A stretch of DNA of 11,259 nucleotides from Enorma sp964624825 (GTDB lineage: Bacteria > Actinomycetota > Coriobacteriia > Coriobacteriales > Coriobacteriaceae), in NCBI GenBank assembly GCA_964624825.1, contig CAZUYD010000043.1, positions 1-11,259 of the forward strand, in the 5' to 3' direction. Position numbers and translations under genes: made by a program. This document shows, in pieces, positions 1 through 5,951 of the stretch. The stretch's first letter is position 1. Each line of letters opens with the position of its first letter. The notes under the pieces were generated by a model. That model saw only the letters and a program-made list of their open reading frames with translations. It did no database searches and was not told where the DNA came from.

Positions 1-2158
1 GCGCGAGCACAGGGCGGCTGAACAGCAGCTCGTTCTTCTTGGCGAAGAGGTTCGGAACATCCTTCTTCTTGGTGCGGTTGCCCGCGCCCTTCTCGCAGCG
101 GTTGCCCGTGATGAAGCGCCGCCCGCCGCCGAAGTCGTTGATGGTGAGCTGGCAGTTGTTCGAGCAGCGCCCGCAGCGCGCGTGGCGCTGGGTCACGGTG
201 AGGCTTGCGATCTCTTCGGCCGAAAGGATGGTCGAGACGCCCGTCTTTCCGGCACGGTCGCGCGCAAGGAGCGCCGCGCCATAGGCGCCCATGCAGCCCG
301 CGATATCGGGGCGCACGGCATCCACGCCGGTGAGCAGCTCGAACGCGCGCAGCGTGGCATCGCTCATAAAGGTGCCGCCCTGCACGATCACCTGCGTGCC
401 GATCTCTTTGGGATCGCGAAGCTTGATGACCTTGAAGAGCGCGTTTTTAATGACCGAGTAGGACAGGCCGGCAGCGATGTCGCCCACCGTGGCGCCTTCC
501 TTTTGCGCCTGCTTAACGCGCGAGTTCATGAACACGGTGCAGCGACTGCCCAGATCGACCGGCTGAAGCGCCGCGACGGCTTCCCGAGCGAACACTTCGA
601 CCCCCATGTCCATCGAGACGGCGAAGCTCTCGATGAACGAGCCGCAGCCCGAGGAGCACGCCTCGTTGAGCATGATGTGCTCGATGACGCCGTCTGCCAC
701 GCGCAGGCACTTCATGTCTTGCCCGCCGATGTCTAAGATGAACTGCACGCCGGGCAAGAACGCCTTGGCGCCGCGAAGATGCGCTACGGTCTCGATCTCG
801 CCGGAATCAGCCTTGAGCGCCTCGATGAGCAGCGCCTCGCCGTAGCCCGTGGTCGTCACGTGGCCAACGACGCAGCCTTTGGGGATGTGCGCGTAGAAAT
901 CGGCCATGATAATCTTGGCCGTACCGAGGATGTCACCGTTGTTGTTGCCATACCAGGTATGGAGCAGCTGGCCGTCCTCGCCCACGAGCGCGGCCTTCAT
1001 GGTGGTGGAGCCGGCGTCGAGGCCGATGAATACGCGCCCCTGGTAGTTCTCAAGATCACCGCGCGGCACGACCTCCCGGTCGTGGCGCTGCTTGAACTCC
1101 TGGTAATCCTGCTCGGTCGCAAAGAGCGGGTCTAAGCGCGCCACCTCGGAGCCTTGGGTATCGCCAAGAGCGTCGATGGCGGCGATGAGCTCGGGGAAGA
1201 AGGAGAGTTTGTTCGATTCGCGCGCCATGGCGGCGCCGCTCGCCACGAAGAGATGCGCGTTCTCGGGCACGATGCGATGCCCTTCGTCGAGGTCGAGCGT
1301 TATATAGAATCGCTTCCGCAGCTCAGAGAGGTACTGTAAAGGACCGCCCAGGAAGGCCACGTTGCCGCGAATGGGACGGCCGCACGCCAAGCCCGAGATG
1401 GTCTGCGTCACCACGGCCTGGAAAATGGACGCGGCTACATCCTCCTGGCGCGCGCCCTCGTTGAGCAGCGGTTGCACGTCGGACTTTGCGAACACGCCGC
1501 AGCGGCTTGCGATGGGATAGATGGTGGTGGCGCCCTTTGCGAGGTCGTTCAGGCCAGAGGCGTCCGTGTGCAGCAGCGTCGCCATCTGGTCGATGAACGC
1601 ACCGGTGCCGCCTGCGCAGGTGCCGTTCATGCGCTGCTCGATACCCTGGTCGAAATAGATGATCTTCGCATCCTCGCCGCCAAGCTCGATGGCTACGTCC
1701 GTCTTGGGAATGAGCGTCTCGACCGCGCGCTTGCTCGCGATGACCTCCTGCACGAACTCGAGCCCGAGCCACTGGCTGAGCAGCAGGCCGCCCGATCCCG
1801 TAATGGCGCAGGTCATTCGAGCCTCGGGCAAAACGCTGGCGGCGCCTGCAAAGAGGTCGCGCGCGCAGGCGCGCACGTCGGTGTGATGGCGCTGGTACTT
1901 CGCGTAGACGATCTGGTTGTCGTCGTTCAGGACGGCGAGCTTGACGGTAGTGGAGCCAACATCGATGCCCAGATGCAGGTCACCGACGGCGTTCTCGGGA
2001 TACCAAAGGGCGCCTTCGGGAGCGGTGACGGCTTGCGGGCCCTGTGCGGCAACTGGCTCGCTCGGCGCGGCCTGCACGACCTGCGCGGCGTGCTGAGGCG
2101 CCGTCGCGCACGGCACCTCATGCATGCCCTGCTCGTTGTTCGCGGGAATCTTGCCCAT
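1..2158 (-). CDS. Large tandem-domain acyl-CoA dehydratase activase (BadF/BcrA/HgdC-type ASKHA ATPase), C-terminal part outside window
   Basis: The gene is partial: 719 codons are open to the left edge. The ATG at 2158 follows AGGAGG (2165-2170) at good spacing. After a Pro/Ala/Gln-rich N-terminal tail of about 60 residues come two ASKHA ATPase domains. Domain 1 has the phosphate loop GIDVGSTT (64-71), ELGGEDAKI (158-166), and the cluster cysteines C181 (in NGTCAGGTGAF) and C220 (in SRCGVFAKSD). Domain 2 has GLDAGSTT (379-386), DIGGQDMK (476-483), C501 and C505 (ACSSGCGSF) and C540 (SRCTVF). Behind these lies a cysteine set C662, C665, C669, C688. In HgdC-type activators a dimer shares one [4Fe-4S] cluster and couples ATP hydrolysis to one-electron transfer into a 2-hydroxyacyl-CoA dehydratase or benzoyl-CoA reductase. 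The double-domain layout matches the giant activase-related family of about 1,400 residues, which usually continues into a DUF2229-type and dehydratase-like region. That continuation is inferred and not visible here. The substrate is unknown. The gene lies downstream of the TetR gene in the same direction, probably in one operon. Confidence 0.9.
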   Translation of the reverse strand, partial: MGKIPANNEQGMHEVPCATAPQHAAQVVQAAPSEPVAAQGPQAVTAPEGALWYPENAVGDLHLGIDVGSTTVKLAVLNDDNQIVYAKYQRHHTDVRACARDLFAGAASVLPEARMTCAITGSGGLLLSQWLGLEFVQEVIASKRAVETLIPKTDVAIELGGEDAKIIYFDQGIEQRMNGTCAGGTGAFIDQMATLLHTDASGLNDLAKGATTIYPIASRCGVFAKSDVQPLLNEGARQEDVAASIFQAVVTQTISGLACGRPIRGNVAFLGGPLQYLSELRKRFYITLDLDEGHRIVPENAHLFVASGAAMARESNKLSFFPELIAAIDALGDTQGSEVARLDPLFATEQDYQEFKQRHDREVVPRGDLENYQGRVFIGLDAGSTTMKAALVGEDGQLLHTWYGNNNGDILGTAKIIMADFYAHIPKGCVVGHVTTTGYGEALLIEALKADSGEIETVAHLRGAKAFLPGVQFILDIGGQDMKCLRVADGVIEHIMLNEACSSGCGSFIESFAVSMDMGVEVFAREAVAALQPVDLGSRCTVFMNSRVKQAQKEGATVGDIAAGLSYSVIKNALFKVIKLRDPKEIGTQVIVQGGTFMSDATLRAFELLTGVDAVRPDIAGCMGAYGAALLARDRAGKTGVSTILSAEEIASLTVTQRHARCGRCSNNCQLTINDFGGGRRFITGNRCEKGAGNRTKKKDVPNLFAKKNELLFSRPVLA

Positions 2159-2223
2159 CGATATCCTCCTTGGTGCTGAATTCGTCTGCTGCGTGCGCGG
2201 CGCCCAACGTGGGCGCGCCCGGT

Positions 2224-2949
2224 TTAGGTGCTCCGCACGTTGAGCCCCATGAGCTTCATGCCGTATTCCGGCACGTTGATGTCGATTGGCTTGCCGTAGA
2301 GGTCACCCGGGCGCACGAAAGCGGCCACGGTCATGATGCGCGCCATGGTCTCGGGGCTTTCCGCAAGCCCGCCCGCAAACCAACGCTGCACGATGCCGAC
2401 CTCTGCAGCGACCACGTAGGTAAGGTAGTAATCGAAAAACGTCCCGAGCGCACCGGGAAAGATGCCCGTCTTCATGCGGTCGGTGATGGTGTCGCGCGCG
2501 ATCTGCATGATGCGCTGCACGAATGCTGGGTCGCCACTCGTGCCGAGCAGCGCACCGATGAGCGCACCGTCGCGCTTGAGATAGCTCAGCAGCTCAACCG
2601 AGCCGGGCGCGGGCTCCAGCTGATTGATGCTGCGATAGAGCGCGGGCAGATCGGCCGCGGCAAGCGCCGCGATGAGGTCGCGCAGCTCCGCAAGGATGCC
2701 CTCTTCAACCTGCTCGATGAAGTCGGGGATATCGCGGTAGTGCGTATAGAACGTGCGCCGTGTGAGCCCCGCGCGGTCGGTGAGGGCGGCCACCGTGATG
2801 GTGGTCAGGTCTTGTCCCTCGTTGATCTCGGCCGCAAGAGCCGCGCGCAAAAGGTTCTGGGAGCGCAGGCTCCGCCGGTCGCACTTGCCGGGGGCGGCCG
2901 CCGGGCGCACGGGCTTGGTAGACACCTCGACAGACATGGATGCAGACAT
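2224..2949 (-). CDS. TetR/AcrR-family transcriptional regulator
   Basis: This 241-residue protein has a TetR-type N-terminal helix-turn-helix at about residues 50-72 (TVAALTDRAGLTRRTFYTHY), where the ending RRTFYTHY is the family signature of the recognition helix. An all-helical ligand-binding and dimer domain follows. The C-terminus carries an extra tail of about 30 residues (from FVRPGDLYGK). The ATG at 2949 is chosen because GGGAGG sits 5-6 nt upstream. The frame stays open to an ATG at 3117, but that longer version lacks a ribosome site and would run through an AT-rich palindrome, so it is rejected. The stop is 65 bp before the activase start, and no terminator is seen between them, so the two genes probably form one transcript. 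TetR proteins are usually repressors released by a small ligand. Here the ligand could be an acyl-CoA or a related metabolite, but that is only inference from the neighbour. Confidence 0.9.
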   Translation of the reverse strand: MSASMSVEVSTKPVRPAAAPGKCDRRSLRSQNLLRAALAAEINEGQDLTTITVAALTDRAGLTRRTFYTHYRDIPDFIEQVEEGILAELRDLIAALAAADLPALYRSINQLEPAPGSVELLSYLKRDGALIGALLGTSGDPAFVQRIMQIARDTITDRMKTGIFPGALGTFFDYYLTYVVAAEVGIVQRWFAGGLAESPETMARIMTVAAFVRPGDLYGKPIDINVPEYGMKLMGLNVRST

Positions 2950-3066
2950 GCTCGCCTCCCTCATTGTCCGTGACCGTTGCGGATAACGCGACTGGATGCC
3001 TGCACGCCCCTGCGTGCCTTCGGTGCGCATCACCGCCACAGATAGTTCTTTCACATAGCGAGTATT

Positions 3067-3085
3067 ATTGCACATAACGTGTAAT
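3067..3085. promoter_or_regulatory. Imperfect palindrome, candidate operator of the TetR-activase operon
   Basis: The 19-bp sequence ATTGCACATAACGTGTAAT is an interrupted palindrome of the form ATTnCACn...nGTGnAAT: 14 of 19 positions match its reverse complement. It lies about 120 bp upstream of the TetR start, in the most AT-rich part of that leader. Size and symmetry are typical for a TetR dimer site and would suit autoregulation. No protein-specific consensus is known to me for this regulator, so the link is inference. Confidence 0.4.
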
Positions 3086-3207
3086 AGATGTGTATGCCCT
3101 GTGCCCTCGTGAAACATCCATAATCGATGTGGTGCCGTGGCTCCATGACCCCGTGCTCGTTGCGAATCTCGCTACCGCCCCCCCACGCCCCTTTTTACGT
3201 TGCATAT

Positions 3208-3232
3208 AGTAATATCTTGTTATAGTATTACT
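3208..3232. promoter_or_regulatory. Inverted repeat upstream of the AraC gene
   Basis: AGTAATA (3208-3214) and TATTACT (3226-3232) form a perfect 7-bp inverted repeat with an 11-bp spacer. It lies in an AT-rich block about 65 bp upstream of the AraC-family start codon. The arms are one helical turn and a half apart, centre to centre, which suits binding of a dimeric regulator. AraC-type proteins often bind direct repeats, so this could equally be a site for another factor or the -10/-35 area itself. Confidence 0.35.
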
Positions 3233-3295
3233 TAATATTCAATTTATTCGTTAACAATTAGCACTATATTGCTTATCAGATAGAAATGAGAAGCT

Positions 3296-4189
3296 ATGAA
3301 AGAAAACGGCTTGGCTATCCCGGTGCTCCTTGAGCGCAAGGACGCGGAATCCCTTGGAGAGGCGGGAGAGCTCGCGCACTGGCACAGATCCCTTGAGCTC
3401 GTTGTCGTCGAGCAAGGCACACTCGTCTGCCACGCCAACGACGACGAACTCATGCTTACCCACGGCGACATTTGCTTCATCAACCGTCGTCAGATCCACC
3501 GCCTCACTCGTGCTGAAAAGTCGAGCGGCCGCGCCGTCACGCTCGTCATCGGACAGGATGCCATCGCGCAAAGCCCCTACCTCCGCGAAGCCTATGTGAA
3601 CCCCGTCCTCGAAGACGGCGCTTTCACGCATCTGCTGGTAGGCCGCGACGGCGACATCACCACCCAGGTTCGTGAATGCGTCGAGAAGATCGACCGCCTG
3701 CTCCAGGAGCGACCTATCGCCTTTGAACTCGAGGTCGTAGCTATCTGCCATCAGATATTCCGCTTGCTCTTCCTCGCGCTCTCCGAGAAGGATGGCCGTT
3801 GCGAAACCCCAGACCCCAACGTCGCGCTCGTCGAGCGCATGATCGAATTCATTCGCGCGCACTATTCCGACGATGTGCGCCTCTCCGATATCGCGGCTGC
3901 TGGGGGTGTAAGCGAGAGCACCTGCTCGCGGCTGTTTAAGCGCTACACGGGACGCACCCCCGTCTCATACCTCATCGACCATCGAATCCAGGTTGCCGCA
4001 AAGATGCTGCGTAGCACCGGGGAAACCGTCTCGCAAATCTCTCAGGCCTGCGGTTTTTCGCAACAGAGTTACTTCAACCGGCTCTTCATGCGCACTTTCG
4101 GTATTACCCCGCGGGCGTACCGGCTTGGGCAGGTCGGGAGCGACCAGCCTGCTCAAACCGGAGACAAGGCGCCGGTAGGCGTCAACTAG
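3296..4189 (+). CDS. AraC/XylS-family transcriptional regulator with N-terminal cupin domain
   Basis: The product is 297 residues, the normal length for the family. The N-terminal half looks like a cupin ligand-binding and dimer domain: HWHRSLELVVVEQGTL around residues 28-43, then HGDICFINRRQIHRL (56-70), the usual beta-barrel pattern. The C-terminal part carries the AraC DNA-binding domain with two helix-turn-helix units, at about 196-219 (LSDIAAAGGVSESTCSRLFK) and 245-276. The second unit includes the conserved FSQQSYFNRLFMRTFGITPRAYR segment, a match to the PROSITE-style AraC signature. The ATG at 3296 is the only sensible start: the next in-frame ATG is residue 53, inside the cupin. Its ribosome site (GAGAAG) is weak and close, so translation may be modest. 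The gene diverges from the TetR operon and is isolated from sodA by over 500 bp. Its target and effector are unknown. The nearest plausible target is the divergent operon or its own promoter. Confidence 0.92.
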   Translation: MKENGLAIPVLLERKDAESLGEAGELAHWHRSLELVVVEQGTLVCHANDDELMLTHGDICFINRRQIHRLTRAEKSSGRAVTLVIGQDAIAQSPYLREAYVNPVLEDGAFTHLLVGRDGDITTQVRECVEKIDRLLQERPIAFELEVVAICHQIFRLLFLALSEKDGRCETPDPNVALVERMIEFIRAHYSDDVRLSDIAAAGGVSESTCSRLFKRYTGRTPVSYLIDHRIQVAAKMLRSTGETVSQISQACGFSQQSYFNRLFMRTFGITPRAYRLGQVGSDQPAQTGDKAPVGVN

Positions 4190-4305
4190 GCTACGCGCAT
4201 CTAGCTGTCGAACATGCGAAAATGGCACTCGTCCGAAAAGCACCGATGCTCGGCATGCGAACCCTATGCGCCTGGCTGTGGAGTACGCCGTAAGCGTCGA
4301 TCCGC

Positions 4306-4352
4306 CGCGTACTGATGCGGCGCATGACGCAAATGCGGCGCATCAGTACGCG
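4306..4352. repeat. Large hairpin with 20-bp arms
   Basis: Left arm 4306-4325 and right arm 4333-4352 are complementary at 19 of 20 positions (one G-G mismatch, 4320 against 4338), with a 7-nt loop (GACGCAA). It lies 116 bp past the AraC stop. No T-run follows on either strand, so it is not a standard intrinsic terminator, although terminators in GC-rich bacteria can lack the T-run. The arm itself contains the near-palindrome TGCGGCGCA. It resembles a REP-like palindromic unit. Confidence 0.75.
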
Positions 4353-4360
4353 TCTCAGCT

Positions 4361-4536
4361 TGTTTCATAGGGTCGCCGCTTCCACTTTGCAAGTTTGGCG
4401 ACGCTTTTCGCGGGTTCGTCAAGTACACCGGCAATTGCTGCAGAAGAAACCCCAGCTACAGGGCTTGCCAGTTTCACATCTACTTCGGAGATGCTTAAAA
4501 AGCGTCGCCAAACTTGAAATCTCGTTTTGTGAAACA
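4361..4536. repeat. Nested long inverted repeat (19-bp perfect arms, 89-nt loop)
   Basis: CAAGTTTGGCGACGCTTTT (4390-4408) is repeated perfectly in inverse at 4498-4516. A second, outer pair, TGTTTCA (4361-4367) and TGAAACA (4530-4536), is nested correctly around it, with unpaired 22-nt and 13-nt flanks. Inside the loop a small hairpin CATCT/AGATG (4477-4493) can form. A 19-bp exact match at this distance is far beyond chance, so the structure is real. Whether it is a miniature transposable element, a structured RNA or a remnant is open. Confidence 0.7.
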
Positions 4537-4679
4537 GATAAAACACTTGAAATGGGATCACGCGGGCAATGTGAAGCGCTTTCCACACCCATCGCAACGG
4601 CTTGAGGCAGATTCCACTCCCACGGAAACGGCCGAAGAAGGCGCAACCTATTCCACATTCCTACCATAAAGTGATACTT

Positions 4680-4712
4680 TTGTTGTAACAATTACCGACC
4701 TATGGGTATAGT
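4680..4712 (+). promoter_or_regulatory. sodA promoter with palindrome over the -35 box
   Basis: A sigma70-like promoter reads TTGTAA (4683-4688), an 18-bp spacer, then TATAGT (4707-4712), giving a start near 4719 and a leader of about 43 nt. The perfect interrupted palindrome TTGTT-GT-AACAA (4680-4691) covers the -35 box and could be an operator. This promoter excludes the upstream in-frame ATG at 4702 as the sodA start, because it would lie before the transcript begins. Confidence 0.6.
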
Positions 4713-4761
4713 GCTCGATAAGTTCACTTTGGCTAACTACCATGACCATAAGGAGGACACC

Positions 4762-5373
4762 ATGTCATATCAGCTGCCCGAACTCCCCTACGCATACGAC
4801 GCGCTTGAGCCGTACATCTCTTCCGCCATCATGCGCCTGCACCACGACAAGCACCATCAGGCGTATGTCGACGGCGCCAATGCCGCCCTCGCCGGGCTGG
4901 CCGCAGCCCGCGAAAGCGGCGATTTCGCAACAATCAACCAGCTGGAGAAGAACCTCGCCTTCAACCTGGGCGGGCATAGCAACCACAGCGTCTTCTGGAC
5001 CAACATGGCTCCGGCAGATCAGGCGGGCGATGCCGCCTATGGGGGCGCCGCAAAAGAGGCTATCGACCACGACTTCGGTTCGCTCGACGCCTTCAAGGCG
5101 CAGTTCACCGCCGCAGCGCTCGGAATCCAGGGATCTGGATGGGCGGTGCTGGGCTACGAGCCGCTGGGCAAGCGTCTGGCGATCTTCCAGCTGTTCGACC
5201 AGCAGTCCAACGTGCCGGCAGGCATCGTGCCGCTGCTCATGCTCGACATGTGGGAGCACGCGTTCTACCTCGATTACCAAAACGTCAAGGCGAACTACGT
5301 GGGAGCCTGGTGGAACGTAGTCAACTGGGCGAATGTCTCGAGCCGCCTTGAGGCGACCGACTGGAACAAGTGA
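4762..5373 (+). CDS. sodA: Superoxide dismutase, Fe/Mn family, probably Mn-type
   Basis: The 203-residue cytoplasmic enzyme converts superoxide to oxygen and hydrogen peroxide. The ATG at 4762 follows AGGAGG (4751-4756). The N-terminal helical hairpin begins SYQLPELPYAYDALEP. The metal ligands are all present: H27 (LHHDKHH), H75 (GGHSNHSVFW), and D162 and H166 (LDMWEHAFY). Two features point to manganese. The segment NLGGHSNHS has glycine where iron enzymes carry their active-site glutamine, and FDQQSN (145-150) supplies glutamine Q147 from the C-terminal domain, at the position where the Mycobacterium tuberculosis iron enzyme has histidine. The C-terminal half (FQLFDQQSNVP, DMWEHAFYL, WNVVNW) is strikingly like actinobacterial SODs. 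The gene is monocistronic, with its own promoter and a structured region downstream. Metal use is inferred; a cambialistic enzyme is possible. Confidence 0.96.
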   Translation: MSYQLPELPYAYDALEPYISSAIMRLHHDKHHQAYVDGANAALAGLAAARESGDFATINQLEKNLAFNLGGHSNHSVFWTNMAPADQAGDAAYGGAAKEAIDHDFGSLDAFKAQFTAAALGIQGSGWAVLGYEPLGKRLAIFQLFDQQSNVPAGIVPLLMLDMWEHAFYLDYQNVKANYVGAWWNVVNWANVSSRLEATDWNK

Positions 5374-5439
5374 GCGTGCATGAGCCGCATGATACCCTGG
5401 AGCCGCCCGGGTCATACATCCCGTCATCGACGGCCAAAT

Positions 5440-5547
5440 TAGGCTCCGCTCCCTCATCATGAAAACTTGCACGTTGGCTACCTGCGAGCATCTAGCGTCG
5501 CACCAGGTAGCGCGTGCAAGTTTCCACGTTTGAAGATGGGAGCCTAA
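5440..5547. repeat. Long interrupted inverted repeat between convergent genes
   Basis: TTAGGCTCC (5440-5448) pairs with GGAGCCTAA (5539-5547). After a symmetric 15/15-nt internal loop, AAACTTGCACG (5463-5473) pairs with CGTGCAAGTTT (5513-5523), and GCTACCTG (5477-5484) pairs with CAGGTAGC (5504-5511) around a 19-nt loop. The arms are in perfect register over 35 positions. The structure lies downstream of both sodA and the PTS IIB gene, so it would sit in the 3' untranslated RNA of either transcript. Confidence 0.65.
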
Positions 5548-5565
5548 CGCCAGCGTTAGGCTCCC
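5538..5565. terminator. Hairpin between sodA and PTS IIB, probable bidirectional terminator
   Basis: GGGAGCCTAACGC (5538-5550) and GCGTTAGGCTCCC (5553-5565) are perfectly complementary around CA, giving a 12-13 bp GC-rich stem. It starts 16 nt past the IIB stop on the minus strand and lies about 165 nt past the sodA stop on the plus strand. Neither side has a clear T-run (GCTTGTTCG on the plus strand), so termination strength is uncertain. Its left arm is shared with the larger inverted repeat of 5440-5547, so the two folds exclude each other. Confidence 0.6.
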
Positions 5566-5581
5566 GCTTGTTCGAAAATGC

Positions 5582-5878
5582 CTACATCATCGCAAGCACA
5601 GCGTCTACGATGGACTTCGTGTTCATCATGCCAAAATCCTGCGGCGGAATCACGTAGATCGGCATGTCGGGACCTGCAGCCTTGCGGATGGAGTCTTGCG
5701 TATACCGCACATGGGGCCCAAGCAGCACGGCATCGGCGCCGTCAAGGCTCGTCTCGGCCTCGGCGATCGGCGTTGCGGCAACCTGCACTTCCAGCCCACG
5801 CGAGGCCGTCTCCTCTTCAAGCTTCACGGCCAAAAGGCTCGTCGTCATACCTGCATAGCAGCACAGCAGCCACTTCAT
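5582..5878 (-). CDS. PTS lactose/cellobiose-family IIB component
   Basis: This small cytoplasmic phosphocarrier of 98 residues takes phosphate from IIA and passes it to the incoming sugar on IIC. The N-terminal active-site loop reads LLCCYAGMTTSLL. By alignment with the CxAGMSTSLL motif of chitobiose/cellobiose IIB proteins, C7 is the phosphorylated cysteine. The C-terminal FGMMNTKSIVDAVL matches the family's final helix. The ATG at 5878 fits the usual N-terminus, but AAAGGG upstream is better placed for a GTG at 5884, which would add two residues (M-S). A longer frame from a GTG at 5944 is unlikely. It is the last gene of the operon, 73 bp after IIC, a wider gap than between the other members, and it has the weakest ribosome site. 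The hairpin at 5538-5565 follows directly. Confidence 0.92.
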   Translation of the reverse strand: MKWLLCCYAGMTTSLLAVKLEEETASRGLEVQVAATPIAEAETSLDGADAVLLGPHVRYTQDSIRKAAGPDMPIYVIPPQDFGMMNTKSIVDAVLAMM

Positions 5879-5951
5879 GGACACATCACCGTACCCTTTC
5901 GCGAGCACCTCGGAGCCAGCGCCCCAAACGCGCTCGTCGCACACCTATACC

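Larger units (their letters stand above)
2950..3295. promoter_or_regulatory. Divergent intergenic region between the TetR operon and the AraC gene
   Basis: These 346 bp separate two divergently transcribed regulators. The part near the TetR gene is GC-rich and holds its ribosome site and leader. From about 3060, and again from 3191 to 3290, the sequence becomes strongly AT-rich, as expected for promoters. Two inverted repeats are seen (3067-3085 and 3208-3232). Several weak -10-like hexamers occur on the plus strand (for example TATATT at 3265-3270), but none has a convincing -35 partner at 16-18 bp. No small gene with a ribosome site was found here. Confidence 0.5.
4190..4679. other. Long gene-poor intergenic stretch with large inverted repeats
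   Basis: Almost 500 bp between the AraC gene and the sodA promoter hold no reading frame that I can support. Frames of 80-96 codons exist on both strands, but none has a good ribosome site or a recognisable domain, and two of them share the peptide QVWRRF only because an inverted repeat lies beneath them. The stretch is less GC-rich than the genes around it. It contains a 20-bp-arm hairpin (4306-4352), a long-loop 19-bp inverted repeat (4390-4516) and a 9-bp direct repeat ACTTGAAAT (4512-4520 and 4545-4553). Reasonable readings are a decayed mobile element or a structured non-coding RNA. Confidence 0.5.

Noticed and set aside
2950..3117. N-terminal extension of the TetR protein from an ATG at 3117
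   Set aside because: There is no ribosome site, the family normally starts close to the DNA-binding domain, and the extension crosses an AT-rich palindrome. The ATG at 2949 has GGGAGG.
3251..3862. Antisense reading frame of 203 codons opposite the AraC gene
   Set aside because: The AraC frame has clear domains. The antisense frame has none and is a by-product of GC-rich codon use.
4355..4597. 80-codon minus-strand frame with a segment (AGVSSAAIAGVLDEP) loosely like a LacI helix-turn-helix
   Set aside because: The helix spacing is two residues too short, no ribosome site is seen, and the frame runs across both arms of the inverted repeat.
4315..4605. 96-codon plus-strand frame in the intergenic region
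   Set aside because: It starts inside the large hairpin, lacks a ribosome site, and its peptide QVWRRF recurs on the other strand only because of the inverted repeat.
4702..4761. Longer sodA start adding 20 residues
   Set aside because: The ATG at 4702 lies upstream of the -10 box. The ATG at 4762 has AGGAGG and gives the standard SOD N-terminus.
4765..5472. 235-codon antisense frame opposite sodA
   Set aside because: It has no recognisable domain, and sodA is unmistakable on the other strand.
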